NCBI GenBank assembly: GCA_944380605.1
Contig: CALWIA010000002.1
Coordinates: forward strand, 1-51,269
From: an uncultured Lachnospiraceae bacterium
Lineage (GTDB): Bacteria; Bacillota; Clostridia; Lachnospirales; Lachnospiraceae
Length of the DNA stretch: 51,269 nt
Direction of reading: 5' to 3'
A program made the translations under genes and the position numbers. Positions 41,802 to 50,263 of the stretch are shown in pieces. The notes under the pieces were generated by a model, which worked only from the letters and a program-made list of their open reading frames with translations, was not told the DNA's origin and did not search any database. Numbering within the stretch: position 1 is the first letter of the stretch; each line of letters begins with the position of its first letter.

Positions 41802-42602
41802 CTACTCTCCTATATCCTCTGCCAGGCCTTCCAGATTCAGTTCTTCGGTTTCTCCTTCCGGCTCCAGGGTTTCTATGTACATATCGTCAAACAGCCGTTC
41901 CTGCGTCAGGCCGATTTTTCCCATCTTCATCAGTTCCAGCACCGCCAGAAAGGTCACCACGATCTCCACCCGGTCCCGCTGCCCCATAAGCAGCTGGCGG
42001 AAGCTGAAATTCCGATGGGCTCTGGCATAGCCCATCACCGAACCGATTTTCTGTTCCAGGCTTACCGGCTCCTTCCGGATGCTGCCGAACTGGCTGCGGA
42101 TGGGGTCGATTTTGTCTGCCCGGCGCTTCATCACCGATTCAAACACCTGCTGCAGCCGGGCCAGGGTCAGGCCGTCCAGCAGCTCGTCCAGATCCACCGG
42201 CGCCTCGTACCGAGCCACTTCGTCGGGAATGGCCGGCTCCCGGTACAGCACCCGTTCTGCGTCGTCCTCCATGTCCTGCAGTTCTCTGGCAATGCACTTG
42301 TACATTTTGTATTCCAGCAGCCGGGCCACCAGCTCGGCTCTGGGATCCTCTTCTTCCTCTTCCTCCGTTTCCGGCGCCGGCAGCAGCATCCGGCACTTGA
42401 TGTCCAGAAGCGTGGCCGCCATAACCAGAAATTCGCTGACTACATTCAGGTCCTCTGTCTCCATATGGCTGACAAAGTCCAGGTACTGTTCCGTGATCAG
42501 CACAATGGGAATGTCGTAAATACTTACTTTATTTTTCTCGATCAGGTGCAGCAGAAGGTCCAGAGGCCCTTCAAAATGCTCCAGTTTGTATGAAATTTCC
42601 AT
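41802..42602 (-). CDS. scpA: Segregation and condensation protein A
   Basis: A 266-residue kleisin that bridges SMC heads. It starts MEISYKLEHFEGPLDLLLHLIEKNKVSIYDIPIVLITEQYLDF and has EFLVMAATLLDIKCRMLLP, an acidic mid-region and a C-terminal winged helix (VVTFLAVLELMKMGKIGLTQERLFDDMYI). Length and order are typical. It is 6 bp downstream of the metallophosphoesterase gene, forming one operon. Confidence 0.95.
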   Translation of the reverse strand: MEISYKLEHFEGPLDLLLHLIEKNKVSIYDIPIVLITEQYLDFVSHMETEDLNVVSEFLVMAATLLDIKCRMLLPAPETEEEEEEDPRAELVARLLEYKMYKCIARELQDMEDDAERVLYREPAIPDEVARYEAPVDLDELLDGLTLARLQQVFESVMKRRADKIDPIRSQFGSIRKEPVSLEQKIGSVMGYARAHRNFSFRQLLMGQRDRVEIVVTFLAVLELMKMGKIGLTQERLFDDMYIETLEPEGETEELNLEGLAEDIGE

Positions 42603-42608
42603 GGTCTT

Positions 42609-43478
42609 CTAACTCTCCCGCTTCTGTCCGGATTCTGCCGGCCGCAGATGAATCACCGTCAGTTCGGGACGGTTGTTGATGCGGATGTTGACGGAATGGG
42701 TTCCCAGGCCTCGGCTGACAATCATCACCCGTTCGCCTTCCCGGTGGAGGCCGGCGCAGCAGCGTTTAAAAAACTGAAACTGCGGCGTCATCACGCCTCC
42801 CAGAACCGGAAGGCGGATGGTCCCTCCGTGAAAATGGCCGCTGAGGGTCAGATCCGCGCCCCATATGGCGCAGGCCTTGTGGTACAGCGGCGAATGGAGC
42901 AGCAGAATCTGGAACCGGCGGCCGTCCGCCTTCCCAAGCTTTCCCGCCAGATACTCCGGCTTCATGGAGAGATGGAGAAACTTCTGATAGTACCGGGTAT
43001 CCAGGTCCGCGGCGCTGATGCGCACATCGTCCCCCAGAAACGCCGACGCGTCTGACAGGCAGGTCACGCCCCACTGCTTCAGCGTCCGGATGTACCGGTC
43101 GTACCGGTCTCCGTACCGTCCCCGGTCCCGGTTCATGCGGTTTTCGTGGTTGCCGTTTCCATAGTATACCGGATACCGCTGCGCCAGCTTCCTCGCCAGA
43201 AACAGCGCCGTGCCGGTGTCCGCCTTTTTCTTCACCACCATCATATCCCCGCCGACGAGCACGGCGTCCGGCTGTTCCCGGTCAATGGCCTCCAGCAGTT
43301 CTTTCTGTCCGCTGCCGAAGCAGTTGTCGTGGAGATCCGAAAGGAACACCAGCGTCTTCGGTTTTTTGATTTTTTCGGAGACGATTTCATACCGCTCTGT
43401 CGTAAAATGCCGCCGTTCGTAGGCCGAACGCAGCAGCAGGGCGGCCCCTGCTGCCGCCATGCCTGCCCATATCCGCAT
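42609..43478 (-). CDS. Membrane-anchored metallophosphoesterase
   Basis: A 289-residue calcineurin-like phosphoesterase with a short N-terminal hydrophobic anchor (IWAGMAAAGAALLL). The metal-binding motifs appear in order: FLSDLHDNCFG, VGGDMM, YGNGNHENR, LLHSPLYH and LSGHFHGGTIRLP. This is the YkuE/YaeI-like group, thought to act on phospholipid or UDP-sugar derivatives near the membrane, but the substrate is not known. It is directly upstream of scpA. Confidence 0.9.
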   Translation of the reverse strand: MRIWAGMAAAGAALLLRSAYERRHFTTERYEIVSEKIKKPKTLVFLSDLHDNCFGSGQKELLEAIDREQPDAVLVGGDMMVVKKKADTGTALFLARKLAQRYPVYYGNGNHENRMNRDRGRYGDRYDRYIRTLKQWGVTCLSDASAFLGDDVRISAADLDTRYYQKFLHLSMKPEYLAGKLGKADGRRFQILLLHSPLYHKACAIWGADLTLSGHFHGGTIRLPVLGGVMTPQFQFFKRCCAGLHREGERVMIVSRGLGTHSVNIRINNRPELTVIHLRPAESGQKRES

Positions 43479-43516
43479 CTCTGTGTCCTCTTTCCTTTCC
43501 CTCTGTCCGGCCCGGT

Positions 43517-44272
43517 CTATTTCCGGCTCCGGAACACCGGATCCGCCGGATGGCCGCCGGTGATTTTCTGCATCGTCCGCTGCACGGCGTCCCTGGAATT
43601 TTTCCAGTCCTTGTCCTGATTGACATAATCGTACTTTTCAATCAGCCAGTCGATGTCTCCCTGGATCCGCTCCAGTTCCCGGTTCATCTGGTCAAACAGC
43701 AGCGGAAATACCTGGTCCTGTTCCTTCTTTCCCAGTCCCCTTCCGCAGGCGTCCACCAGATCCGCGAAATGGTGAATGCAGAATCCTTTGGACTGCCGCA
43801 CCAGATCCAGAAAATCTTTTTCATGCTTTACCTGGTACAGAAATGTGTCCAGCACCCGGCGGTAGGTATCATCGATCCGACTGCAGACATAACAGCCGCA
43901 CTCTTCTTTCCGAATCCAGTTTCCTACGGAAGTCCCGGTTTCCTCTTTCTTTTTCCACCGATCAAACATCGACGCCGGTTCCGGCGAAAACGCCTCCATC
44001 TGCTGCTTTAAGCCCTCCCGCAGATGTTTCATCCGGGTCTTTAAAATCCAGGCGTTGCCCAGGGTATTGCCGTAGTCGTACATCATCTTGGTATGCTTCC
44101 GGCAGAATCCCTGCCGGTCTGTCTGATCTCTGGTATCGCTTTCCATATAGGAAGAGCCCAGCACAAACTCAATGGCCGCCTGTTCCAGCTTCCGCTCCAG
44201 CCAGCAGAACGGGCACTCGTCGCCGGATACCAGGGCGTCATGCAGTTCAATGGTATACAGCTTTTCTTTCAT
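43517..44272 (-). CDS. DUF6062 family cysteine-rich protein
   Basis: A 251-residue soluble protein with conserved metal-like pairs: DECPFCWLERKLEQ at the start, GFCRKHTKMMYDYGN, ECGCYVCSRIDDTYRR and KGFCIHHFADLV. This pattern (CPFC, FCxxH, CxxC, FCxxH) is that of the DUF6062 family of Firmicutes. Two similar halves suggest an internal duplication, each able to hold a zinc or iron-sulfur centre. Function is unknown. It lies between the discoidin-like gene and the phosphoesterase and is probably in the scp operon. Confidence 0.85.
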   Translation of the reverse strand: MKEKLYTIELHDALVSGDECPFCWLERKLEQAAIEFVLGSSYMESDTRDQTDRQGFCRKHTKMMYDYGNTLGNAWILKTRMKHLREGLKQQMEAFSPEPASMFDRWKKKEETGTSVGNWIRKEECGCYVCSRIDDTYRRVLDTFLYQVKHEKDFLDLVRQSKGFCIHHFADLVDACGRGLGKKEQDQVFPLLFDQMNRELERIQGDIDWLIEKYDYVNQDKDWKNSRDAVQRTMQKITGGHPADPVFRSRK

Positions 44273-44284
44273 ATTCCGCCTCCT

Positions 44285-45076
44285 TCAGCTGTTGGTTCCG
44301 TACACCTCGATCTGGGTCAGAGCCGGAAACGGCGACGGATCGTCCGCCTTGATCAGATGGCTTAACCGCATCCAGGAAATCCCCTTCCGGCTGATGGCAA
44401 AGCTGTGGGGCTTATCGCTTTTGTCCATTTCCAGGATTTCCTCCGTCCCGTCGGAAAAGGTCAGCGTCGCCTGCACCCACCAGTTGTCATGGGGGAAATC
44501 CGCCCGGGTCCACAATACAACCCGGTCAAAGTCCACGCGGCGTCCGAAGTCCAGCAGCAGTTCCGCGTCGTCCTGCCGGTTGATGCCCCAGGACTCATAC
44601 GGCCACTCGCCGTGGGAGGCGTTGGCCACTACGCCGTCAATGGCGTTTCTGGCGGCAAACACCGCTTCTCCCCGAGTTTCCACGTTGGCCTGGGCATGGG
44701 GGAAGCACCCGGTGTCCCCGTGCTGGTCCATCACGTTTTTCGCCAGATTCCGGTACGCCCTGTTTTCATATTCTTCCGCAAGACGCATGGTAATATAATG
44801 GCGCTCTCCCGAAAATGCCGCCGGGTTGTAGGAGACCTTCTTTTCTCCAAAAGGAATCCGGTACATCACCTGCTGTTTGGTCAGATACACGTAGGACTCG
44901 TCCATGGAAGCGTCGATCCGGATCACGTAATACGTATCCGGCGTGTCGGTTTCAAACAGAATCTGATCTCCCGGCTCATAGACCCCCTCGTATACCATCA
45001 CCGCCTGATTTTCTTCTTCCAGCCGGCATTTCACATCCCCCTGCCCGCTGATTACCGTAATTTTCAATACCGCCAT
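44285..45076 (-). CDS. Discoidin (F5/8 type C)-like carbohydrate-binding domain protein
   Basis: A 263-residue protein starting MAVLKITVISGQGDVKC. The first 90 residues are a beta-rich domain. The second half (GEAVFAARNAIDGVVANASHGEWPYESWGINRQDDAELLLDFGR, then DNWWVQATLTFSDGTEEILEM) has the order of a discoidin/F5-8C jelly roll. There is no signal peptide, which is odd for a sugar-binding module and suggests a cytosolic role. AAGGAG precedes the start at 45076; a longer frame to 45223 runs through the promoter. Confidence 0.75.
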   Translation of the reverse strand: MAVLKITVISGQGDVKCRLEEENQAVMVYEGVYEPGDQILFETDTPDTYYVIRIDASMDESYVYLTKQQVMYRIPFGEKKVSYNPAAFSGERHYITMRLAEEYENRAYRNLAKNVMDQHGDTGCFPHAQANVETRGEAVFAARNAIDGVVANASHGEWPYESWGINRQDDAELLLDFGRRVDFDRVVLWTRADFPHDNWWVQATLTFSDGTEEILEMDKSDKPHSFAISRKGISWMRLSHLIKADDPSPFPALTQIEVYGTNS

Positions 45077-45136
45077 ATCGCTTCTCCTTTTCGTTTTCCG
45101 TCCCTGACCGCGGGACCATTCCTCATACCTTCTGCT

Positions 45137-45165
45137 ATTATAATATATGTCCGGCAGATGGTCAA
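45137..45165 (-). promoter_or_regulatory. Promoter of the discoidin-DUF6062-phosphoesterase-scp operon
   Basis: On the minus strand TTGACC (45160-45165) and a perfect TATAAT (45137-45142) with a 17-bp spacer. No other promoter is obvious before scpB, so this may drive the whole series down to the flavodoxin-family gene. Confidence 0.8.
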
Positions 45166-45269
45166 AAGATTTCCGCATTCTGCCGGATCCGGCTCCCTGC
45201 CGCCATATCCCTGCCTCAACCATCCATTTTACTTAAACCGCACAGTTATCGGCCGCCGTACCTTGCTTT

Positions 45270-45362
45270 CTACTGTATGTACTCCGTATGTTCCTTGGTG
45301 CAGCTGCTTTTTTCCTCCTCCCGCAGCTTTACCTCGTACGCCTGAAACTGGTCTGTGTTCAT
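45270..45362 (-). pseudogene. Possible remnant of a tyrosine recombinase N-terminus (30 codons)
   Basis: The frame starts MNTDQFQAYEVKLREEEKSS after an AAAGGAG site and stops after 30 codons. The beginning resembles the first helix of tyrosine recombinase core-binding domains (F..YL.eEEkS..Ti), but homology is lost after Ser20. There is no gene downstream in frame. The call is tentative; it could be a short unrelated peptide. The remaining gap to 45459 holds nothing I recognise. Confidence 0.3.
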
Positions 45363-45459
45363 ACTCCCGCTTCTCCTTTCGTTTTTTATCTAGTATGCGG
45401 TATTTTCAGAACCTTAGCCAGTTTTTGCGCAAAACGCCGGCATCTGTCAGAAAATGGAA

Positions 45460-45488
45460 TGCAAAAGGCCGGGATTGCTCCCGGCCTT
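45460..45488 (-). terminator. Rho-independent terminator after the CocE-like gene
   Basis: On the minus strand AAGGCCGGGA and TCCCGGCCTT form a perfect stem around a 4-nt loop, then TTTTGC. It closes the leftward epimerase-DUF819-hydrolase operon. Confidence 0.75.
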
Positions 45489-45522
45489 CTCCTATATCTG
45501 TCTCTGCATATCTCCCGCGGCA

Positions 45523-47604
45523 TTATGCCTCCACCCGCACCAGCAGTCTGGAAGCGTGGGCGCCGCCGTGGTGCAGGGTGTTTTCCGCCGCCACGGTAAC
45601 GGCGCTGTTGTAGCCCTCCCGGGTGTTGCTGTTGGGGAAGATGAAATTCTCCGCCCCGGAGGTCACCGTCACACGGATGCGGTGGCCCTTGCGGAAGCAA
45701 TTGGAAAGCTTCGTGGTGCGGATTCGCAGGCAGGCGATCTGGCCCTGCTCCAAAAACTCCGCCTTTTCAAAGCCATTGCGGTAGCGGGCGCTGAGCACCC
45801 CGTCCGCCAGCTTGATGGACCGGCCGGTCTCGTCCACATCGGTGACCCGGACCATGAAGTCCGTGTCCGGGGCGTCGGAAGAGACATACAATTCCGCCGT
45901 CATGTCCCCGGTGACAGTCACGTCCTTCGGCAGGGGCTCTGTCGTGTAGCAGAGAATGTCCTGCCGGTGCTCTTCCTGGGTATAATCCTCAGGGACCTCC
46001 AGCTCATTTTCCGACATATCCACAATATGGACAGCGGGATCCTGCGGGTCATAGTGGTAGCTGTCCCTGCCCTCACGAGCCGGAGCCTGCCAGGTGAGAA
46101 ACCCGTCCCCGGAAGAGGTGTTGGCGTGTCCCGCGCTTGTCAGGTACAGGGATTTCTCCACGGTTTCGGGAACAGGCCAGTTCTTTGCGGTCTTCCACCG
46201 CTCCTCTCCCAGGGTGTAGTACTCTACCGGGGCTTCCTTGTCCACCCCGTTCTCCACGCCCTTCAGGTACCGCTCGAACCACCGGAAATAGAGCAGATCC
46301 AGATCGAACCGCAAAGCCTCGCCGCCAAAGGATACCCCATGCATATCGTACTTGCTGTTGCCGCTGTGCTGCCAGGGTCCCAAGATGACTTTCCTCTTTT
46401 CCGCCGGGTAATCGTGGACCAGTTCCAGGGCCTGGGTGGTGCCCATGCCGTTGTCGTCGAACCAGCCGGACTGGATCAGCGCCGGGATTTGCGCACCTTT
46501 CCAGCGGGCCTGCCAGTCGGAGCGGCTCCAGAACTCGTCGTTGTCCCTAGGCTGGAACCATTTCTCCAGGAAGGACACCTCATAGCCCAAGGCCTTTTGG
46601 GGGATGTCCGACAGGGGCCGGATGCGCAGCACCTCCTGCCAATCATCCCGTTCCATGAGCTCTGGTTTAAATGTCTTTTGAGATACGGCGAAAGCCCAGG
46701 CCAGCATCCCGGAGTTGAGGGACCCGCCCCGCCGTGGCACATCGATAAAAGCGCTGCCGGCGCAAACCACGCTGATGAGAGCTTTCAGGCAGGGGTTGCC
46801 GCTGGCCGCGGCGGCCCACTGGACATACCCCAGGTAGGAACCCCCTACCATGCCCACGCTGCCAGAAGACCAGGGCTGGGCGGCGATCCAGTTCAGGGTG
46901 TCGTCCCCGTCCTCCACTTCGTAGTAGTTGGGGATCCACTCCCCGCCGCTTTTGTTGCGGCCCCTCACATCCTGGATGACGACGGCATAGCCCCGCTGCA
47001 CATAGCGGTAATAGACCTCGCGGCCTGCCTCTTTCCCATAGGGGGTTCGCACCAGTACCGCCGGGACCTTTTCCTTCACACCGGCGGGCAGGTACACGTC
47101 AGTGGACAGGGCCACCCCGTCCCTCATGGGCACGTCAAAGGCGCCGGCGCAGGATACGGCAAAGAACTTCTCCTCCGGCCAGGTCCCCTTCCACAGACGC
47201 AGAAGGGTGCGATCTTCACAGCCCTCCCGCACCAGCAGGCTTACCATCTCCCGGGAGGGGCAGTACACGGCGATGAGCTCCCCGCCCTCTATCTGTTTGT
47301 TGCAGGGGAATTTCACATCCCGCTGGAGATAGTGGACGCCGTCCTCGCTGGAATAACGTTCTCCTGCCGCTTGAAATTCTCCCTTGCCGCAAAGGGCCTG
47401 TGGATACTCCCCAGCGTGTTCCGCCAGAGTAAGAAAATCCATTTTCAAAAAGGATTTATATTCCCCGGAAATCTCCGGCGTTATGGGCTCCCAATCCCCC
47501 AATTCCCCGGTGAACACATCCAGCCGGCGGATGCGGGGCGCGCCAGGTGCAAGTTCCAGTTTGCCATACAGAATGCCGGACACATACAAATTGTAAACAG
47601 TCAT
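45523..47604 (-). CDS. CocE/NonD family serine hydrolase (X-Pro dipeptidyl-peptidase-like)
   Basis: A 693-residue enzyme. The alpha/beta-hydrolase core starts with VPMRDGVALSTDVYLPAG (residue about 158), followed by VRTPYGKE, VQDVRG-type VIQDVRGRNKSGG and the nucleophile motif GMVGGSYLGYVQWAAA (Ser256). LGPWQHSG carries the likely catalytic His, and a C-terminal jelly-roll domain has ITAELYVSSDAPDTDFMVRVTDV-like order. About 150 residues precede the usual family start, an unusual extension. There is no signal peptide. The family cleaves esters, amides or X-Pro peptides; with a dipeptide epimerase in the operon, a peptidase or amidase role is likely. Confidence 0.88.
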   Translation of the reverse strand: MTVYNLYVSGILYGKLELAPGAPRIRRLDVFTGELGDWEPITPEISGEYKSFLKMDFLTLAEHAGEYPQALCGKGEFQAAGERYSSEDGVHYLQRDVKFPCNKQIEGGELIAVYCPSREMVSLLVREGCEDRTLLRLWKGTWPEEKFFAVSCAGAFDVPMRDGVALSTDVYLPAGVKEKVPAVLVRTPYGKEAGREVYYRYVQRGYAVVIQDVRGRNKSGGEWIPNYYEVEDGDDTLNWIAAQPWSSGSVGMVGGSYLGYVQWAAAASGNPCLKALISVVCAGSAFIDVPRRGGSLNSGMLAWAFAVSQKTFKPELMERDDWQEVLRIRPLSDIPQKALGYEVSFLEKWFQPRDNDEFWSRSDWQARWKGAQIPALIQSGWFDDNGMGTTQALELVHDYPAEKRKVILGPWQHSGNSKYDMHGVSFGGEALRFDLDLLYFRWFERYLKGVENGVDKEAPVEYYTLGEERWKTAKNWPVPETVEKSLYLTSAGHANTSSGDGFLTWQAPAREGRDSYHYDPQDPAVHIVDMSENELEVPEDYTQEEHRQDILCYTTEPLPKDVTVTGDMTAELYVSSDAPDTDFMVRVTDVDETGRSIKLADGVLSARYRNGFEKAEFLEQGQIACLRIRTTKLSNCFRKGHRIRVTVTSGAENFIFPNSNTREGYNSAVTVAAENTLHHGGAHASRLLVRVEA

Positions 47605-47641
47605 AGGTCTCCCACCTTTCGTCTTGATTTAAGAAACAGGG

Positions 47642-48811
47642 TTATCCCCCTACAATCGCCCGTATCGCATAGGCAACGGAAATGCCCACATAATTTCCCA
47701 GGGCCCCTGCCAGCACACCCATGAGCAGGCCAATGTTGATGAGAATCTTCCACTGGGCGCTGGAAGCCACCAGCGCCGCGGTGGGGCCGTCAGCGATACA
47801 GCCAACAATAGACAGCAGCACATACTCAAAACGGATCTTCAGCAGCCGGGTGATGAGCAGGTGCAGCAAGCAGCTGAACAAGATCACGCAGAAGCAGAAC
47901 AGGGTGATGTAGAAGGTCGATCCAAAGAACTGCATCAGATCCACGGCGAAGCCGATGGTGCTGAGAAACAGCAGGGCCACGAACAGCCCCAGGTCAAAAT
48001 TGCCTCTCAGCTTCCGCACTGCCGGCACCTGGGCCAGCAGAATGGAAAAGGTGGTGATGAGCAGGATGCGCCCCGCGCTGCGAAAGTCCTCGCCGAACAC
48101 CGCATTGGAAATCAGGGTGGAAATCCACACCGTGCCAAAGCCAATAGCCAGCAGGCAGGCAATTTCCAAAATAGACCACTCTTTCGAAGCCATCAGTTCC
48201 TCGTGATCCCCCTCCCCCAGCAGTTCTTCCTGGGACATATCATAGGGCCACAGCTTTTTCAGCTTTTTGGAACTTTTGTAGATGGCGGGTACTGCAAACA
48301 TGAGAATCATCGTGGGAATGCCCACCACATAGTCCGCAGCGTTGGCCGAAGCGATGGTTGTCTTGGATGCGTTCAGTCCCACTGCAATCGCGGTCAGGTT
48401 GGAGCTGCCTCCCGTATATGTGCCCACAAACATACCAGACACCTTCCAGCCCTCATCGATCTTCCCGGCAAAAATTACGCCGAACACCAGCGCGATCAAA
48501 CACACGCTGCATACGGCGGAGATCAGAGCAATCACCGGCTCCCTGGTGAGCTTCCGCATCTGCCGCAGGTCCAGACTCAGCAGGCAGATAGATACCGACA
48601 AAGGCACGCAGTAATTGCTCACAGCATCGTAAGTGGCGCTGGAGGTAGGCACTACCTTCAGATTAGAAAGCAAAATGCCCGTTACAATGACGGTCAGCGC
48701 CGGACCCAGCGTCTTAAAAACCTTGAACCGCTGCAGCCGCAGCCCCAGGGCTACCACGCCGAAAACAACGAACAGCAGGGCCCCTTCTGACGAGAACAAT
48801 GTCCCGTTCAT
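47642..48811 (-). CDS. DUF819 family membrane protein (YjcL-like)
   Basis: A 389-residue protein with about ten membrane segments. The DUF819 hallmarks are NYCVPLSVSICLLSLDLRQMRKL, GMFVGTYTGGSSNLTAIAVGLN, ANAADYVVGIPTMILMF, and FEYVLLSIVGCIADGPTAALVASSAQWKILINIGLLMGVLAGALGNYVG near the end. Members are thought to be transporters, but substrates are unknown. The ATG at 48811 has GGGGA upstream; a GTG two codons earlier is also in frame. It stands between the epimerase and hydrolase genes, which makes a peptide or amino-acid derivative the best guess for cargo. Confidence 0.88.
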   Translation of the reverse strand: MNGTLFSSEGALLFVVFGVVALGLRLQRFKVFKTLGPALTVIVTGILLSNLKVVPTSSATYDAVSNYCVPLSVSICLLSLDLRQMRKLTREPVIALISAVCSVCLIALVFGVIFAGKIDEGWKVSGMFVGTYTGGSSNLTAIAVGLNASKTTIASANAADYVVGIPTMILMFAVPAIYKSSKKLKKLWPYDMSQEELLGEGDHEELMASKEWSILEIACLLAIGFGTVWISTLISNAVFGEDFRSAGRILLITTFSILLAQVPAVRKLRGNFDLGLFVALLFLSTIGFAVDLMQFFGSTFYITLFCFCVILFSCLLHLLITRLLKIRFEYVLLSIVGCIADGPTAALVASSAQWKILINIGLLMGVLAGALGNYVGISVAYAIRAIVGG

Positions 48812-48841
48812 ACACACGATCCCCTTTCTATTATCCCACAG

Positions 48842-49915
48842 TTAAAAGTCGAAATCCAGGCCCAGACCGGGTTTATCCGATAAGGTGTACACTCCGCCTT
48901 CTACAGAGAAACCGCCGGGCATACCCATCTCCGGGTCTACCGCGTACATAAAGCTGTCGCAGTCCGCCTCGGTGATGTTGGATTTAGCCGCCACCAGGGC
49001 CACCCCTGCGGCAATGGCCACCTTGGACTCCAGCATACAGCCCACCATACACTGGACATGGTTTGCCTCGGCCACAGCATTGATCTTTTCCGCCGGGTAC
49101 AGGCCGCCGCACTTCATCAATTTGATATTCAGGATATCCGCGGCCTCCAGGCGGCAAGCCTGGGCGGCGTCCGCCGGAGAGTGGATGGACTCGTCCAGCA
49201 TAATCTTCATGTCCACCTTGGACCGCACCAGACGCGCGCCTTCCACGTCCCACCAGGGAAGGCACTGCTCCACAGCCTCCACCCCCAGCTGCTCAAAGGC
49301 CTTCAGGGTGCGCACCGCGTCGCCCACGGTGTAGCCCTGATTAGCGTCCACCCGCAGGCGCACGCCGGGGCCAACCGCCTCCCGGATAAGCGTGAGGGCC
49401 CGGATGTCGTCCTGGGGGCAGATGCCGGCCTTCACCTTTAAAATGGTGAAGCCGTCCCGCTCCACCCGCTCCCTGGCCTCCTGGGCCATAAGCTCCGGCT
49501 TGTCGATGCCGATGGTCATGTCGGTGACGATCTGGTTCTGGCTGCCTCCCATCACCTTGTACAAGGGCTGGCCCATCACCTTGCCCCGGATATCGTACAG
49601 GGCGATGTCCACCGCGGCCTTGGCGGCGGTGTTGCCGCTGATGAGGCCGTCCATCATCTGGTGGATGCCCTCCAGGTCCATGGGATCCCGGCCCAGAAGA
49701 CCTTGCTTGAAGAGTTTTAAGACCTCCAGCACCGTATTCGCGTTCTCCCCGGTGACAGGCTCGAAAGGCGCCGCCTCGCCAATGCCCCAAATGCCCTCGT
49801 CGGTAATGAGCTTTACCAGCACATTCACCGAGTGGTCCTGCACCGCAAAGGCAATGCGAAAGGGCTTCTTCAACGGGATCTTGATGAGCTCTACTTTCAT
49901 ATCAGTCAGTTTCAT
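48842..49915 (-). CDS. Dipeptide epimerase, enolase superfamily (L-Ala-D/L-Glu epimerase-like)
   Basis: A 357-residue muconate-lactonising subgroup enzyme. The two catalytic lysines are in ILKVKAG (Lys162 of KxK) and NIKLMKCGG (Lys265). The Mg2+ ligands are Asp190 (RVDANQGY), Glu216 (VEQCLP) and Asp241 (MLDES). The C-terminal DFDF resembles the DxD motif that binds the dipeptide amino group in AEE enzymes. It would invert one residue of a dipeptide, such as one from murein. GGAGGAGG precedes the ATG. It is first in its operon, divergent from the XRE-cupin regulator. Confidence 0.92.
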   Translation of the reverse strand: MKLTDMKVELIKIPLKKPFRIAFAVQDHSVNVLVKLITDEGIWGIGEAAPFEPVTGENANTVLEVLKLFKQGLLGRDPMDLEGIHQMMDGLISGNTAAKAAVDIALYDIRGKVMGQPLYKVMGGSQNQIVTDMTIGIDKPELMAQEARERVERDGFTILKVKAGICPQDDIRALTLIREAVGPGVRLRVDANQGYTVGDAVRTLKAFEQLGVEAVEQCLPWWDVEGARLVRSKVDMKIMLDESIHSPADAAQACRLEAADILNIKLMKCGGLYPAEKINAVAEANHVQCMVGCMLESKVAIAAGVALVAAKSNITEADCDSFMYAVDPEMGMPGGFSVEGGVYTLSDKPGLGLDFDF

Positions 49916-49941
49916 AACGCTTCCTCCTCCGTTTTTTACTG

Positions 49942-49970
49942 ATTTTACTATTTTTAAAATTCATCGTCAA
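49942..49970 (-). promoter_or_regulatory. Promoter of the epimerase operon
   Basis: On the minus strand TTGACG (49965-49970) and TAAAAT (49942-49947) with a 17-bp spacer, about 27 bp before the epimerase start. Confidence 0.75.
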
Positions 49971-49981
49971 GCACGTTTTGC

Positions 49982-50020
49982 TATATACCTCAATTTTTCA
50001 CATATTTTTACATATATACC
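49982..50020. promoter_or_regulatory. Direct repeats TATATACC upstream of the epimerase promoter (candidate operator)
   Basis: TATATACC occurs at 49982-49989 and 50013-50020, 31 bp apart or about three helical turns. A related ATATATAGC lies near 50053-50061. The AT-rich gap between the two divergent promoters otherwise has no gene, so these are the best candidates for binding by the adjacent XRE-cupin regulator. Confidence 0.4.
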
Positions 50021-50078
50021 ATAATTTTAAGTAACTGCTCTTCTTCTATTTTTATATATAGCATAATATTCACCGTCG

Positions 50079-50107
50079 TTGACGCGTCTTTTTCCCCATG
50101 GTATAAT
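50079..50107 (+). promoter_or_regulatory. Promoter of the XRE-cupin gene, completed by the repeat element
   Basis: TTGACG (50079-50084), a 17-bp spacer and a perfect TATAAT (50102-50107). The -10 box is part of the terminal inverted repeat of the dispersed element at 50100-50215. Confidence 0.75.
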
Positions 50108-50215
50108 ATCGAAAGATATTATACCAGCGCCGGTTCGGGCCGAGCAGAGCGAGGCAAACTCTAAACCGAACCGTGCGCATCCCCCCGGAGGGTTCATGTC
50201 TGCGCAGCAGACATT
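50100..50215. repeat. Dispersed intergenic repeat element (second copy, opposite orientation)
   Basis: It begins with GGTATAATATC-GAAA-GATATTATACC and continues through GCGCCGGTTCGGGCCGAGC, CCGAACCGTGCGCATCC, CCGGAGG and GTCTGCGCAGCAGAC. This is the reverse complement of the element at 3616-3794, with small differences. It lies wholly in the 5' leader of the XRE-cupin gene and could fold into several hairpins there. Confidence 0.8.
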
Positions 50216-50263
50216 GAGTAGAATGCAACTCGATTTTTATCACAGGGAAAAGGGAGGCCCCAT

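Noticed and set aside
45454..47724. A 756-codon open frame on the plus strand
   Set aside because: It is the antisense of the CocE/NonD gene, with composition (long His/Gly/Pro/Arg-rich stretches) typical of a shadow frame in G+C-rich DNA, and has no domain or ribosome site.
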